A stretch of DNA of 64,000 nucleotides, taken from assembly GCA_023634235.1 (NCBI GenBank), contig JAMKCF010000019.1, positions 7,567,947 through 7,631,946 on the forward strand, in the 5' to 3' direction. The notes under the pieces were generated by a model, which searched no databases, was not told where the DNA came from, and worked only from the letters and a program-made list of their open reading frames with translations. Positions 48,571 to 61,300 of this stretch are shown here, in pieces. The first letter of the stretch is position 1. Each line of letters begins with the position of its first letter. The position numbers and the translations under genes are program-made. The stretch is from Pisaster brevispinus. Taxonomy: Eukaryota; Echinodermata; Asteroidea; Forcipulatida; Asteriidae.

Positions 48571-48740
48571 GGGCCCAGTTTCATAGAGCTGCTTAAGCAG
48601 AACAACAGTGCTGAACAATTTTATGCTAATCAGAAAGAAGCAGGAAACCAGTCACACAAATGTCACGTGGTATTTTGGCAGGTTTGGTAAAGCAAAGTCA
48701 TTTTGTACTTAGTTACTCTTTGTCCTTAAACAACTCTTGA
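48571..48740. mobile_element. MITE of the GGGCCCAATTTCATAG family
   Basis: GGGCCCAGTTTCATAGAGCT, GCAGGAAACCAGTCACACAA and GGTATTTTGGCAGGTTTGGT follow the family order. The right end is eroded (CTTAAACAACTCTTGAACC). Confidence 0.65.
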
Positions 48741-51700
48741 ACCAAAATCAATTTTTTGTTAAGCACACTTCAAGAAAGTCAAAGAATTCCTAAACATGTA
48801 CAGTCAGTATGAGGTCCAGATGAACACATCAATGGTTAATACCATTGCAAATTAAAACAATGAACTTACCTCACTCAGCTTTGATGAGCACTATTTGATT
48901 TGATCAGACATGTTTAGGTTTCTTTCAATGTGAGTATTCAACCGCTACAATGAGTTCTACGATAAAGTGCTGTTTGTTTAAGTACTCTGTAACTGTTCGA
49001 TAGCTTTGTCTGAATGAACATGGGTGGGTATTGCCACTTTATAAACAATTTAACAGAATGACTAATTACCACAGACATTGTGCAAAAAGTTTTACAAAGG
49101 ATTATTCAATTAAATGATTATTCAATATTATGAAATGACTAGTTTGGGGGTTTCCAAACTCAGTCCAAGCTTCCTCACATCTGCATAACGGAGATGTGTA
49201 GAAGAGGAACTGATGTAAAAATAGCCGTTGATGTCATAAAGCAATAGCGGACAACACTAAATGACAAAAGAGGTTCCGTTATCCACTGAGACAGTCTTGT
49301 TTGTTGATAAAACATCAAGATTCACAGCAGTGACTAACCAAGTGATAGCATAATTGCGTAAAAAACAACAAAATCCTGGTTTCAGCACATTTTGAGAATT
49401 CCATGTAAGAGGGATGTGGGTAGTCAAAGGCATGACACCTGTCTTGGTCTCCAAGTCCAAGACACTGAGGAATTACTTAAAGATGGCGTTATTGCTTACT
49501 TCCTTCCGATATACTCATCTTGACGTTATTTTTTGCAAGGTGTTGGGTTTCGGCAAAACGTGACGCCAACCACCCATCCCATGATGACATCATAAGGTGT
49601 CACGCTGTACGTTTTACACTTGACATTAATTTCTTGGCACATTTTACCTTCCAGGCAATAGTCATCATACAACTTTATCCTGTAAGAGGATGCTTGACCA
49701 TTACCTTTTTCTGATTATCTATTATTCCATTGGAAGTTTTTACCTTTCAAGATTAATTCATTGTAAAAAAAACACAGCTCCTCTTCAAAATTGTGTGGTG
49801 TAGTCTTATAGAACTGTCGATAAAACCTATTTTTTATAACTTAGAATAGATGAATGCATAAATTCACCAATGGTCTATTCTTCACAGTAACATAAGCAAA
49901 CTGGTCATGTTGACGGGAAGGTAGTGAAAAAGGAAAACATTATGAAGCAATGAAATGACCTGATAATTGATGTTAAAATGGTACCAAAGAGGACAATAAA
50001 GTAAATATTGATTAGTAACTTTTGGAAATAATTTGGAACAGGAGGGAGGTGTATCCTTTCATAGATCTATGCTTCTTAGGGAAAGTTGTCATGTATTGCT
50101 TGCACTTTTATGCTTATATTCCTTCATTATTCTATTTACAGGGTGTGATAGACTGTTGAAATAAAAATGAACTGTGAGCGCGAAGCACAAAAGCTTGCGA
50201 GGGCGAAAGCTTGCGAGCAGGAAGCCTATTTACATACATTTATCTTTGGTTTTAAAAGCCCTAATCTGCACTCTGGGGCATTCTATTTGGTTTTATTATA
50301 ACATTATAATATAATATAAAAAAAGGTGGATCAAAAGAACCGGATTTCCTTTTTTGTTTTCCCCCTTGTATTTACTCAGCCTCTGAACTATAAACGGTAC
50401 TGTTGAGAGCGTTTATAACTTCACATATGCTTCATACATGTAGGACTACGCTCAATGGCAAAACAAGGCTCTGTGCAAAAACCAGGCACTACCTGCAAAA
50501 ATTCACCTTTCTTTTGTTCAACAAATACATACATGAGAAAAAGACCTTCAAATAACACCTAATTTAGACATGGGGGGGGGGTCTCCACTCAACAAGTTGC
50601 TTTTAGGAGACTCCCACCACTTAATCATTACATTGTATGTAAAGTACTGTATGTGTATTATTGTGTCTAGGCAAACTAAATGAGTGGAAATAAACTGAAC
50701 CTTTCGGGTTAATATTTTTCAACATAGTAACATTAATTGAATGTTTTAGACATCACATCATACTCATCATTCATGGCAGATTTTTGAGACAGAGAGTCGT
50801 TGTTGACACTAATGTCTGAAATTAGGATTCAAACTTTAGATTAGGAGGTATGTTGAAATGATGGCATTTCAACATTTTCAGAAGCCTTGGATTTGGTGTT
50901 CCATGTTCCAAGGAGCTTCAGGAAACAGTATTCACAGTGCTAGATCAGTACAAAAGAAGACCACACAGCTATTTGTTCACTATACAGATAGGCAATAAAA
51001 AGGTTCGAATTCAGATATAAAAAGGCAGTGTATATTTTGCCAGCACTGAACATAACGCACAGAAATTGCTTTTGGGGACTTAGACCATTTCTGAATTTCT
51101 GACTTAATTTCCATTTTAAAAAAAATCCCAAAGAGCCACAAATCAGTCCGTGCAAACTATCGGTGTAACAGAAGGAAAATGGTTATTACGGATGCTGAAA
51201 AAATAAGGTGATGAAATACTGTAAATACTGATCAGCTTATGGTATGTGGTTACAATAAAACACCTTTTTTTGATGTGTTTTGTGACAGTTGAGTGGTTGG
51301 GGATAGAGTGGAGGAGAGGATGACATCTAGGGGTGGGGCCAATACCATACACTGGAAAACAATCTCATAATCTATTTGTTTAGTTATTTAGCTACATATA
51401 TTTATATATGCAAAGTTTGTTAATTTTTATATTTTCTATGTTGCTTAAGTATTTGTTAATAACATTTAGTTTAAAACATTTTTTTCTTAATTTTTAATAC
51501 AAGTCTTCTTTTTTTCATATTGCCGATATAATCCAAGCTCTATCCAATTGTATATTTGCCAGGTCAAAATTGTTGATTGTAATTGTTTGCTTTCTACCTC
51601 ACTTACTTTGTTTAGGCTTCTGCCTTTTTAAGACCCCATGTCATATCCTATTATATTTTTCTTCCAGCAGTTGGTATTAAGCTTTTTCTTAAATTTGGAC

Positions 51701-51894
51701 TGTCTTGTCGTTTACTTTTTTCTGAGAGAGACTATTCCAGTCGTTGACGATTCTCTGAAGAGAAGTTACATCTCTACATCATCATGCAATGTGGGGCAGG
51801 TCTGTTTCTGGTTGCCCATGGCCAACTTTGCTTTTCTGATTGTTCTTTGATGAATTCATATCAGGATAGGGTTAGAATACTTCTAGACCTATGA

Positions 51895-52055
51895 CCCTAT
51901 GTACGAGGTTCGTTCTGCTATTGTCTCTACAAACCTCAATGTCAAATTGTCATAGAGTGACATGTACAAAATCCTATTCAAAACTTTTGCCCTTCACGTT
52001 TACATGACTACAGCTTTTTTTTAATTTGATCTTGCCAAAGTTAGGCTGTATTAAT
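51895..52055. repeat. diverged copy of the foldback family of element 1
   Basis: GAGGTTCGTTCTGCTATTGT, CATGTACAAAATCCTATTCA and AACTTTTGCCCTTCACGTTT parallel element 1's arm (GGTTCGTTCCGCTATCGTCT, CATGTACAAAATCCTATTCG) and the copy at 34,380 in inverted order. Confidence 0.6.
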
Positions 52056-55000
52056 TAATTAAAATCAGTCCAGGCGTTAGCGAGTATAAATTTTTCGAAA
52101 AGTGGCGATTTTTGATGAAAATGTCAATGGAATGACTAAGAAGTGAGATGCATGGACAATTATGAATTAACAAAAAAGCCAGGTAATTGGGTTGTTTATT
52201 GTAAAAAAATAACAGGTAAACAAATGTTACACAACTTTCATAAGTTATATAACTTTAGTTGTTCTGGGTTGTTTTTGGGGCACTGCCAGTCAATTTTTTT
52301 CTTCACACTGATTCTAATTCTGCATTACATCCCGACCCCCCCCCCCCCACCCAAGCTCATCATAGGCCCTACGCACTCCTTAAAAAATACTTACCGTAAC
52401 AACTGCAAAAAGACATAAACACTTTGATTCTGCGCAAAATAAATGACAAGAAAAACAGTCACTGCACTGTAGAGAGGGACTTCCAAGCGGCTGGTCTGCC
52501 GAAAGCTACTTTCTTCAATCTCTGTGAAGTCTGCGGTGTGGTGCTCACCACGTTGGCTGAAGTGCTGAAACTTCGTCTCACGAAAAGACCTCTATTTCTC
52601 TTGCTTACTGGAACAGAAAATACATAAAAATCACTCTAACATTTTCCATAGATAAAACAGTATAATGTTGTACAAATGTACGCTCGTATTTGAATGCGGA
52701 AGTGTAAAATAACATCACTTACTGAAGGTATTTCGCAAGATTGAAAAGCATATGGGAGACTCGTCGCAACAAAATGTCGATGTCGTAATTTAGTAGTGTA
52801 CGCATGCAATTTGTATTCATCCGTCCGTACGCGCATGTACATTACATTATTTTTGTGAAAATGTCACGCTGGTAACTGGTACTTTTGCAAAAGACTTACC
52901 TATACTTACCAGGGTACCAGCGTACAGACTTCCCGGATGCTAGCCCTCGTGTCGTGACCTTTACTGAACCATAGACGCGTGATAATTCTTTTGTAGGCAG
53001 CTGATCGATAATTTCCCGATGACTTCTTTGAGATTATTGTGATCAACAATGAAGGTCGAAACAACTCTTTATTCCATGGATCAATCATGTTGACTAGATG
53101 CGACATCCTCCGAACTTACTTTGTAAATGTTTTATTTTTGAAGTACAAGACGATTTTACCACGGAGGAAGGAAGATTTTACATAGGCCTACTTATAATAT
53201 AGGCCCTAATCAATAAATCGGGCGTCGATCATATGGGTTTGGTTACCTCGGGCCCATGGTGCTGGCCTACGCGGCAAACACTTGTTTCACTTTCAGGCGT
53301 TTTTTTATTTATTTACAAATTCAAAAATAGTCTCAATCATGCTCTGAATCTGAATCTCATTGACTAGGCTACACCATAGAATTCATGTTCATACCAAGAC
53401 CGAGGTAATAATACAAGATAATATAATTAATTCTCTTGAATACGGAAGGCCTGTCAAGTATCAGCTGTGTAAAATCCCCTCAAAACAGTTTTTCTCTGAT
53501 TTCGATTGAAACAAATGGCCACAAAAACAATGACGTTGCTTCCGTGTGAGAACAAAACTATGAAACGTCCGTCCCCCAATGAAAATGTGACAACTTTGAA
53601 ACTTTCTCAGAAAGATAAACAACCCATGGCCTAATCCAGAACATAATATGGCCTGAAATAAGCCACACCCCAGAAACTCTAAATCTCTCGATCCAATATA
53701 AAAAGAAGTATCCATTGAAAAGGTACACTTAAACTTCAAACAGTTACGCTTTAGTGTATCGTCCTAGTGCAAGCTTCCACTAATTTATTCATTATAGGCT
53801 TTGTCATTACTCTCCAACCATACAGCTCTATGCTCCAACCTAGACCCAGTAACTAATATTTATATATTTATTTTATTGAATGTTTTCAGTACTGTCTTAT
53901 TCATTTTTTATTATTTCTTATTTGATGATGCCTGTTAGTGGCGGTTTACCGCTGTTGGTTATCAATAAATATATATATAAAAAAAACAACAACAACAACT
54001 CAGGGGCGCTGTGCTCCGTTTTTTCGAAATTTTGACATCCTGCACTACAGTTACTGGGTCTATCTCCAACCATAGAGAAAGGAGACTTGCGATCATCCTC
54101 CTGGGCAAAACAACTCAGATGTCACTCAGACGCGTTTTTTGTTGTTGGGTTTTTTTTTGGGGGGGGGGGTTTGGGGGGGGTGTTTTTTATTTCAGACTTC
54201 ATAACTTGACTAAACAACAGAGGGCGCAACTCTATTTGCAAAAAAATAACGTTGCCAAAAGGATAATAGGCTACCATGCCCGATAGTGGGGTAGAGGGTG
54301 TCCCCAAATGTTCCCATAACACACTCTTTATAGAAGTAAACCCCCTCAAATCCTCGAAAGAATTAATGAGACCCAGAACACAATGGATACACAATAGGAT
54401 GGTGTGTGTGGGGGGGGGGTACACCATGCCACATATCGAGCACCCACAGAAGCTACGGCAGGACACATATTTTATTTTGTTCACAATCCAGTGATTTGTT
54501 ATTGCAATAGCTATTGTTTTCAGAATGTAGTCATTCTTAAACTTAACACAACTGACACTAAATCTATATAAAGCATAATTTACACGAACGAATACTACAG
54601 ACATGACAATGTTAGAGTTGAAGCGTCGTGATTTTGTACATCTCGATTGGCCATTAAGAAACTTTCTCAAACTCACAATAATATAGTATACATTTATTGA
54701 AAGCGTTTTGGGGGTTGCACGTCGGATACATGTGTTTTTGTGTTTATCTTTTTCAATGTGCATTTATTTATGTATTATTAAATAAATTTATCTTTAGAGG
54801 ACTAAATAATCTCGTTCATTAAAGCTCAACTGTTCATTCAGAAACTCATTTAAAGGTATTTTACAGGATTGGTAGAGCTGACAAAACAATCGCAGGCAGT
54901 GTTCATTTTTTGTGAGATCAACCAAATATGAAATAACAAACATGTGAACATTTGGGCATCCATTGTGTGAGTCAGGAAAAAACAAGTTTGAAAGTTTGCA

Positions 55001-55823
55001 CAATTTTCAGAATAACACATTGTCCTTAATTTTGGTTATAACAACCGAAATCGGCAGTTGCGGTTTTTTTTAGGTATTCAGGATACAGTTTTCTCAATTA
55101 TGGCTTTATTTCAGAGAGAAATATTTTACAGACAAAATGGTTCTAGTATGAACTTCATATCAGTAAGCTTTCAGACTCAAATTAAACAATGGTGCTTTGT
55201 AACCTTACCAATCTGTATAATACCTCAAAGGCCCGATGTGAAAAGTTGTTGGAATAACACACATATAGGTAATGACAACTTATTACACACGTTTTAAAAA
55301 CATATAAATGAAGTCTTTTGTCATAGTGTACTGTAGTCCTCTTCTGTCGGTATTACAAGAGGCTTGGATTTAACCACCAGGGTTAGAGTAGAAATTAATA
55401 CAACGCGGACATCCCACAAAGACAGTGTTTGGCAACTTCCTCTGATGAACGTATGAATTGATAACAAACAAACTCAGTAAAAATATTTAAAAATAGACTA
55501 GAATATTGTCATCAATTACAAAACCGGTTGGAAGTTTGCAAGATAGCAAATCAACAACTGGCAAAAGTCAAAACTAATTTGACCATTTAATTAAATAACT
55601 TGTATTAGGCTTATGCAGCAGTGGTCACATAAAGCACATGGACAACAATCGTCAAAGGTACCCGCACCATAATTATGTGACCTAACATAATACATGTAAT
55701 AACAAACCTGTGAAAAATTAAGCTCAATCGGTCATTGGAGTCAAAAATGGTGAGAAAAAACCCATTTTATGTTTTCACTGTTTTCAAACATCGACTTTTG
55801 GTCTTGCGAGATCAAAACTAAAA

Positions 55824-55966
55824 GGGAGACTTATGGGGACAATAGGTGGCAGCAGACCTACCAGGTAAATCCATTGTTCTAAGAATTGTGTGCATGCTCA
55901 GAACATATGTAAACAGTGGAAATGTACCTGGTAAGTCTGCTGCCACCTAGTGTTCCAAAGTCTCCC
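55824..55966. mobile_element. MITE with GGGAGACTT...AAGTCTCCC ends
   Basis: The inverted arms contain GGTGGCAGCAGACCTACCAG and GGTAAGTCTGCTGCCACC. A second copy lies at 59,360-59,502. The centre in both includes GAGCATGCGCA/GTGCATGCTCAG-type sequence. Confidence 0.75.
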
Positions 55967-58390
55967 ATTGTTTTACTCACTTCTAAAAAACTATCTAGCA
56001 TTTCAGGCAAAACTATTTCAAGGGAAGTTTTCCACCATGATCATCTTTATCCAATGTAAGTTATGTGAAAACATGTGTACATTTACATTTACATTTCGTC
56101 AAACTTCAAATAACCTTTATTCAACAAGACGAAAAACAACGACACTTTATCCATTATGAAAGACTGTAAAGACTATGGTGCTCAAGAACTGCTATCCAGC
56201 TAAATTATCTCAGAAAGACGACATCGTATTTCCAGGATGACTTCTCCCCGAAGATTATCAAGATCTCATGTTGTCGGATGGCACTTCGGAAACTCCGTTT
56301 AACACGAATGCGGCGAATCACTGAACGGATACATTCATACTTCCATCACAGTAATCCACTCAGTTTTAATTATTGAGATAGTGTGGATTTTTGTTCAACA
56401 GTTTTAAGGAATACATTTGCATGAGACATCAGCCTCAAAGTTGCCAATTTACAAGGTACTGTACAAAGTGTATTGCTTTTCTAGAACCTCCTTCCATTTC
56501 ATTAAATTAGTACTTTTATATTAATGTTTATATCCTTCCTATTCTTGTATATAGTAATACCACCATCATTAGAGCATTCTTAAGCTACAATATATCTGGT
56601 AATCCACCTCAAGCCACCAATCAGTTTGGTATTAAAGACTAATTTTAGATTCATTTCTCTCTGCATAAACCAATGTTATCAATTCTTAACTTTTTCTTGC
56701 CATGACATGTATACGTATTTCTAAGAAAGGTTTGACAATGAATATGCTCTTTCAGACGGTAAACATGAATGAAGTTGACATTTTCTTCCAAATAATCTCA
56801 AAGGGAAGATAAAGGGAATTGGGCATCAATGAACAGTATTTTGTTATTCAATAGTGATTCTCAGATGATGTTAAGTTATAAATAATCGAGAGCGAAGTGA
56901 ATTTACCTCCAATTGCCAAAAGATAAGTAGTTTACTGGACCCTTATGAAATGTTACGTAAAGTGGACAGGTGTGATAGTTGTTAGCTTTTAGTGGAAGAG
57001 TACATTCATTTCTGTATTCCAGTTTTCAATAAATTTACAACTAAACTTTGGGAATCTCATAAAATTATGTGCTCACGGAAAACAGCGAGAATGTTTTTGC
57101 TTTGCCATGAATTTTACACTAATCGAACGTTCTCATTTTAAGTTTTATCAATTGAAATCTCGAGAAATTTTACACTAGTCTACCGGGTTTAGAAAACGTA
57201 GGTTTTTAGATGAAATCTTATTGGTATACTTTACCGATTTCTATTAACTTGAACATATCACAATTATACATAAACAGTTTTGGTCGCATTATACTACCGG
57301 TAAAGAGCTTGTCTAGTTCATCAACTTACTTCCCGTCTAACCAGATGGTTTGTCCCCAGATGACACCCACAGGAACATACGAAAGGCTTGAGTCACGAAA
57401 TTGCTGACATAATTTCTTCTAACTACCCAGATTCGAAGACTTTTATACACTCCGTGAAGCCATGGTACTTCAATCAACAGTCCGTTTTTAATTAAATAAT
57501 CAGTACTCCGCCATTTGTTTTTGTTTTTAATCTAAAAAAATCCAAGTTCCTCATCTACACCTAGCCAAATAGCATGGAAAGGTCTTGTTCCCATCCTGGG
57601 TTATTTCACACAAAAACAAATCCATCAATGACCAGCTCTCCCGGAATTCCCATAGGAATTGTACAGCAATTATTTATCATTGGGGCTAATGGCCACTGCA
57701 TAGGTGAATTGAACCATATGGTTTTCAGATGGCTTCTGAAATAATTAATTTGTGCTTGAATATGTTTGATTTAGTCAAAAGGGTCTATGTTATAATATAT
57801 AAGGTTTTGGGCCTTTTGAAAGTGATTGGGTTCTCCACAAAAAAAAAAAAAAAATTACACGCAAATACACAAACGGACTGTTGACTGCAGTCCGATGGCC
57901 ACACGGTGTGATTTGTTTTTGATGGTGTCACGCAGGGTTAAAGCTATCCCAATAATAAAACTGTTATAAACCACAAAATTATAGACATCCCAAAATTATA
58001 GACATCCTAGGGGTAAATTACATACAACGTATAAACATACTGTCAACAATGTAAATTTCCAGACTCAAGAACATTGTTGAATAATTTAGTTTAGATCTGT
58101 TTAAAAAAGGATTTTCATACACTTCTGTCAAGTATGGATTAATGGTTAACAGCCACACAACAAGTAAACACTATACCGTCTCAGGGGGAGTGTTCGCGTA
58201 CCCAAGGAAGCAATAAACATTAATCCACAAGACTGAATATTATGATTCCCATGTTAATAACAAGAAACATCATGTTGCATCAGTGCATATTTAACCTTGG
58301 TTGCTTTGTTTTAAAATAAATTATCTCCGCGTTGCCTCAACCACGCCGTGCCACTTCACTCTGCCGCCAAAGCGAGCGAACGGACGGCCT

Positions 58391-61300
58391 TCAGTCTGCT
58401 GCGTCCAGCAGCCCCGCTTCGCTGTCACGGCGTATGCTCAGTCCATTAACTTGGATATCCTTAACACAAGCAAAACAGGAAGATCATGATTAAAAAACGT
58501 TGCATTTTTTTCTTTTCGTGAGGATTGAAGGGAATGATTTATTCATGAATTACAATTCAGAGTCTATGGGTGATACAATAAACACCAAGGGTGTTCATGG
58601 ACAATTTGTGATCACCAACAATTTGACACAGTCGATATTATTTTAGCACCCACAGTTATTACAAGGCAACATTCCCACATCTGTAAGGACACCCCAACTT
58701 CAACGCCTTCTGGTGTACTACATTCAAATCTTGTGTAATGAAAAAATTAAGTTATGTATGGATTATGAGTTATGAGGAAGGACCTTGGTCAAACTACGAC
58801 TTGAACGGAATAATTTTGTTCGAACCGCAGGCATCTGGCAGCTTAGAAGTGACACAAGATACGTTGAATCATTTTATTCAATTTCAATATTGATGGGTTG
58901 TTTTGAGATTAATCGACACATTGATACTGTGTCCTTTAATTGTTCAAATAATTGGCAGTCGTATTATATATTATAATATGGGCAAGTTAAATAAACCTAA
59001 CAAAAGGGTAGAGGGGGGGGGGGGCTGGATTACGCTTTGGGACAAATCGCATTGCATTCCCCGGAGCTCACATGCAGAGTGATGACAGGCGCCACTGTGC
59101 TAGCTAACCCATTCTAATCTCGAAAGGGTGTTAAGGAATAAACTGACCGAGGTTCTAAGTATTACGTTATGTACTGACTGCGGTTTGAGACGAATTGCAT
59201 TGCAATCCAAAATCATTAATATACCTTAGACACATGTCGTCGGCTAGAGGCAAAAAGAAGGTTGATCATTGGCTTATCCTGTGCGCTGCGCGTATGATGT
59301 GCGTTTGCTTTGATTACATTGTTTATGGAGGCGTGATGATGTAAATGCATAAGGTCACTGGGAGACTTTGGTACACTAGGTGGCAGCAGACTTATTAGGT
59401 AAATTTCCATTGTTTAAGTAGTTCTGAGCATGCGCACATTACTGAGAACAATTGATTTACCTGGTAAGCCTGCTGCCACTAATAGCGTCCCAAAAGCCCC
59501 CCATTAATGGAGATCAATGCGGCCTCACTACCATGGGCACACCGCGCCGTATCAATGATAAGGTCAATACTGAGTACCATTATTTTTCGAGCACGTACCT
59601 CATCTAATCCCGAAGCGGTGCTGGAGAAGACTTGTTCATAGCCCCCTCCTGGTTCGTAGTTGACTGTAGTATTTTGCATGTAGACATCGTATTTCTTAGA
59701 GTATCGCGACTTGCGCACTCGTATGTATACCGCAACAACAATTAGCGCCATTAAAATAAAAAGACCCAATATAGCTCCAGCAATGCTGCCCCCTGACGTC
59801 GGGGAAGGTTTTTCCCCTGAATCTGGAATGAAAGAAAAAGAGAAACTACTGCAATCTGGAGAATAAAGTTCGGAATACTTTCTTGCAATAACTGATTAAG
59901 TAAAAAATTCAACCTAAATTTAATAAATTATACGGTATTTAATTATTTCATTATAAAAATGGCTGCAGTGACGATATGCTCTTTTTATCGTTATGAATTC
60001 ATTCGTAAAAATGCTTTATCCCTGATCCGTATGTTTATCAAAACTTTGTAAACCGCCTGATTAGTTTATTCGAAGATTCTTCCTGAACAATACTTTCATT
60101 CAAAAATTCGTTTTGAATCATTGCATGACCACATCTTAAGTTGTTTAGTTGATAAGAAAGACATGAGTTATTGTGGTGCAAAAAAGGTATCTATATATTT
60201 TGTATAATGACATGGTCTTTCATTTTGTCTGAATGGTAAAATGAAACAAAAGATGGGTTTTTTTTGCCCGACACCGATGCAAAATGAAGCACTATTGGCC
60301 CAATTCACATGACGTCATCATCACATTAATCTTGAATGCGCCATTTTGGGAGTCAATGTACCCGTATGGTATTCAAAGTAGTGCGAACTTTAGGCGACAC
60401 GGCGTTTATAGGCTTTCCCCGTTGACTCCCAGAAATGGCGAGCATGCCATAGTCGCCGCATGTGACGTGCTTGCAAGAGGTTTATGAAATGTAAAAATAC
60501 CTCGACGTTTTAGTGTCTTGATCGTGTGGTTTGGTCTGACCTCAACAAAGATTATCATTTATGCCCACATCTCACCTGTCTCTCGAACTGTCTCTACTTT
60601 AAGTGTATGTGAGCGGACCTCTCTAGCCAGCGTGCCGTTGTCCCACAGACCTAACAGCTGCACATGATAGGTGGTCCCCTCCGTCAGGTTCCCAACCACA
60701 CATGAGAGGGACGATGGCTCCACGGTATCAGAGACCACCACTTTGCTGTCCTGCGCATTGGTTACCATAAGTCGCCAGCCTATGATGTGTTCGGTGATTT
60801 CAATAGGGAGCATCGTCCAGTGCACTGTGAAAGAGTTACTGGCGATAGCGTCGGCCCGAATATCAAAAGGTCGGCCGGGGTACGGTTTGGCTGGAAAAAA
60901 GATAAAAATAAAATAAAAACAAAATAAAACACCCCTGATGTAGTCAAGATACAATAGACGAACAATGGTCGCAATTAACATTTCCCATGAATCGTGTTAA
61001 TTACACACCTCGTGTGCGCACTAACAATACTGGAGAGCAAATTTATGAGGGAACATCGCGCCTTTTTGAATGGAGCTGATAACGGCTTGACGCATCAGCG
61101 CTCGTGGGTCTGCCTAGTGCACGACTCGATGGCGTTTACCCACCAATACTGTCTGTACGCATGCGTAAATGTAATTAGCATATTTCATGGGACGTGCTAG
61201 TTGTCATGCGTTGACTTTAAACAAAGTGCCGTAAAAGTACTACGGTATCAGAACATGCAAGGTGACATTTCAACAACTGCGCAGTGTTATGGGCATAATG

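Larger units (their letters stand above)
46378..58390. other. 12-kb region with no convincing coding exon
   Basis: It is AT-rich, with MITEs (about 48,571-48,740; 51,900-52,055; 55,824-55,966), T-run/G-run tracts (46,448-46,480; 54,149-54,182) and low-complexity stretches. It should hold the EIF5 first exon and promoter and the FN3 gene's 3' UTR. A strong minus-strand donor (CCCTG followed by GTAAGTATAG) at about 52,902-52,911 marks a possible noncoding EIF5 exon. I see nothing else. Confidence 0.5.

Noticed and set aside
54122..54763. A 213-codon minus-strand ORF
   Set aside because: It includes the translation of a poly-G tract, has no recognisable domain and no splice or promoter support.
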